DNA from: Veillonellaceae bacterium
GTDB taxonomy: Bacteria > Bacillota_C > Negativicutes > Veillonellales > Veillonellaceae
Length of the DNA: 6,239 nucleotides
Direction of reading: 5' to 3'
Assembly: GCA_902834965.1 (NCBI GenBank)
Contig: CADFKY010000057.1
Span: 1 to 6,239, forward strand
In this document: positions 4,687-6,239 of the stretch, one piece after another
Numbering within the stretch: the first letter of the stretch is position 1
Layout: every line of letters begins with the position of its first letter
The notes under the pieces: model-generated
Database searches by the model: none
Told to the model about the DNA's origin: nothing
What the model saw: the letters and a program-made list of their open reading frames with translations, nothing else
Made by a program: the position numbers and the translations under genes

Positions 4687-6239
4687 TTATTGACCAGGTA
4701 CAACTGCTGGTGTTGGCACAAGGCGTGGGCCTTGAGATGTTGTAGCTGGTTGTTTTACTACTGGAATTACAGATGCTGTAGTTTGAGCAGCTGTTTTCTT
4801 CGCTGGTTGAGCAGGTTGTGCTGGCGCAGCTTGACCATTCGCTTTAGCTGCTTCCTCAGCCTTAGCCTTAGCTTCTGCCTCAGCTTTAGCTTTCGCTTCT
4901 GCTTCACGTTTCAAGCGCAATTCTTTTTCAAGAGGTACCACTGGTTTGTCGTAAACAGTGATATCTGTTTCGAATAGGCGACCCCAAGGGAATGTAGCTT
5001 TTACTGTACGAGGATCGATTTTGAGATATTTTTCAGCGAAATCTTGAATTCGTTCGCCTAAGTAGCTTTCAAGACGTTCATTTAACTCGCCAGAATAACG
5101 TACATTATCTGTGCGAATAGAGTCTTGCATACGGTAAATATCTTTGCGGATATTTGCTTGGTACGCCCAGTTATCCAAATATTGTTGAGTCAACATTTTG
5201 CGGTGACCTTCTGGGCTCATAGTTTTGAGCAATACCCCTTGCGCAATGGCGTAGCCTACCGTATTACTTGCGGTATTCCAACCATTGTACGCACCGATTT
5301 TGTATAACATATCACGTTTGTACATAGCAGATACTAATGTATTGTCCGCACCATTGTTATAAGCAATATCAGCAACGCTTACGTTTACACCAGAATCAAC
5401 AGCTTGTTGAATTCGATCTACGAAAGCATTTGTAGAATTAGAAATCATCGGGAAGTTCTCGAAGCTTTCAGATTCACCAGTGCTTGTAGTAAGTGGTGTA
5501 TTTACTGCTAACAACACAGTTGGTTTACCTTGTGTCACCATAGTGCCACCTACGGCCTCAACGTGTTGAGCAATTGTTTTATCAATCGTTTGGTCTTCGT
5601 AACCTGGTAATGTTTTACCGCCACCACCGAGTGGGTAAATTACAGAGAATGTAGGTTTTTCTGTACTTTCATCTGTACGAGAACGAGCCATCAACAAGAG
5701 CCCAAGTTGGTCGGCACCAGGGAAGCTACCATATTTCTCAGCAGGAATATCCTTAGAGTATTTACTTAAGTAACGACCTTCTAATGCAGATTGGGACAAT
5801 TGAGATGTATCATCATGGCCCAATGCAAAGTAATCGAATACACCGCTACGAGTTTCGTCGATCAACTCTTTGTTGATTTTCATATTTTTTTGACGGCGGT
5901 CAAACCAGTCTTGTAAATATTCTACAGGAACAGAGGCTTGTAAGCTCATCAATTTTTGAGTTTCCTCTTGTGTTAAGGAGCCAGAGTCTAATTTATCTTG
6001 CAATGCTGCAATTTGGAAGATAGTAGGACCGTATTCCGCATAATAAGCTGGTTCAGTGCCGCCACCACTAGCACGTGGAGAACGCATTACAGTACCAAAA
6101 CCATAAATACGCACGTTTTTATTACGAGCTTTTAAGGATTCAATACGTTTTAAACGGCTTTCCAATGTAGTAAGTGGAATATTGTGTTTACGAGAGTCTA
6201 CAAGACCACCATAAATAAGCGTATCTGTACTCAATACCA
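4687..6239 (-). CDS. DUF4127 family protein with Ala/Glu/Lys- and Pro/Gln-rich tail, N-terminus outside the window
   Basis: The frame stays open to the right edge. The codon at 6234-6232 is TTG inside a conserved stretch (VLSTDTLIYGGLVDSR), so I read it as internal Leu, not a start; the N-terminal part of the protein is missing. Positions counted from that codon. The visible 515 residues show DUF4127 hallmarks: DTLIYGGLVDSR (4-15), YFALGHDDTSQ (135-145), IYPLGGGGKTLPGYED (199-214), VADIAYNNGADN (287-298) and GAYNGWNTASNTVG (314-327). DUF4127 has no established biochemical function. After about residue 435 there is a low-complexity tail: a charged segment with two copies of AEAKAKAE, probably helical, then a segment rich in Pro, Gln, Ala and Thr up to the C-terminus. 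Such tails are common in cell-envelope proteins (TolA-like), which suggests but does not prove an extracytoplasmic site; any signal peptide would lie off-window. The gene ends TAA TGA, 16 bp before the acyltransferase. Confidence 0.9.
   Translation of the reverse strand, partial: VLSTDTLIYGGLVDSRKHNIPLTTLESRLKRIESLKARNKNVRIYGFGTVMRSPRASGGGTEPAYYAEYGPTIFQIAALQDKLDSGSLTQEETQKLMSLQASVPVEYLQDWFDRRQKNMKINKELIDETRSGVFDYFALGHDDTSQLSQSALEGRYLSKYSKDIPAEKYGSFPGADQLGLLLMARSRTDESTEKPTFSVIYPLGGGGKTLPGYEDQTIDKTIAQHVEAVGGTMVTQGKPTVLLAVNTPLTTSTGESESFENFPMISNSTNAFVDRIQQAVDSGVNVSVADIAYNNGADNTLVSAMYKRDMLYKIGAYNGWNTASNTVGYAIAQGVLLKTMSPEGHRKMLTQQYLDNWAYQANIRKDIYRMQDSIRTDNVRYSGELNERLESYLGERIQDFAEKYLKIDPRTVKATFPWGRLFETDITVYDKPVVPLEKELRLKREAEAKAKAEAEAKAKAEEAAKANGQAAPAQPAQPAKKTAAQTTASVIPVVKQPATTSQGPRLVPTPAVVPGQ
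4855..4902 (-). repeat. Tandem 24-bp repeat coding AEAKAKAE twice
   Basis: Two adjacent imperfect 24-bp units (4855-4878 and 4879-4902) differ at three positions, all silent (third codon positions on the coding strand), so both encode the same eight residues. This points to duplication of an 8-codon unit followed by synonymous drift, with selection keeping the Ala/Glu/Lys pattern. Copy number could vary between strains. Confidence 0.75.

Noticed and set aside
4690..4977. Plus-strand open frame rich in Cys, Ser, Leu and Phe
   Set aside because: It is the mirror of the Ala/Glu/Lys-rich tail of the DUF4127 gene; the skewed composition arises from the repeats on the other strand.
6232..6234. TTG as a start codon for the DUF4127 gene
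   Set aside because: It lies 6 bp from the window edge inside a conserved motif, the frame stays open upstream, and no Shine-Dalgarno can be seen; the real start is outside the window.

Overview
The window (6239 bp, moderate-to-low GC) looks like chromosomal DNA of an anaerobic Negativicute, most likely Veillonella or a close relative. I base this on the overall look of the proteins (DUF4127, YerC/YecD-type TrpR-like regulator, D-amino-acid transaminase, MetN/MetI), recalled from family knowledge and not from a search. Every supportable gene lies on the minus strand, so the window reads from right to left. No RNA gene, insertion sequence, CRISPR array or origin is visible.

Right block (3555-6239): a DUF4127-family protein whose 5' end lies beyond the right edge, with an unusual Ala/Glu/Lys-rich then Pro/Gln/Ala-rich tail. 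It is followed after about 16 bp by an integral-membrane acyltransferase-3 protein. The pair looks like one transcript and ends in a strong rho-independent terminator (3501-3546). Its job is plausibly in envelope or surface glycan biology, but the substrate is unknown.

Left block (1-3480): an extended -10 promoter with an overlapping operator-like dyad (3437-3482) drives a D-amino-acid transaminase gene (dat). It is followed by metN (TTG start), metI (20 bp overlap with metN), a TrpR-like HTH regulator of the YerC/YecD family (its Shine-Dalgarno overlaps the metI stop), and then the start of a TauE/SafE (TSUP) anion transporter cut by the left edge. No terminator is seen inside the block, although a small hairpin precedes the TSUP gene.

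Working model: dat-metN-metI-yerC, possibly with the TSUP gene, is one operon for uptake and use of (D-)methionine or related amino acids, with a sulfur-anion transporter at its end and its own TrpR-type regulator. The substrate-binding lipoprotein MetQ is absent from between these genes and would have to come from elsewhere. These functional links are inferences from gene order and spacing.
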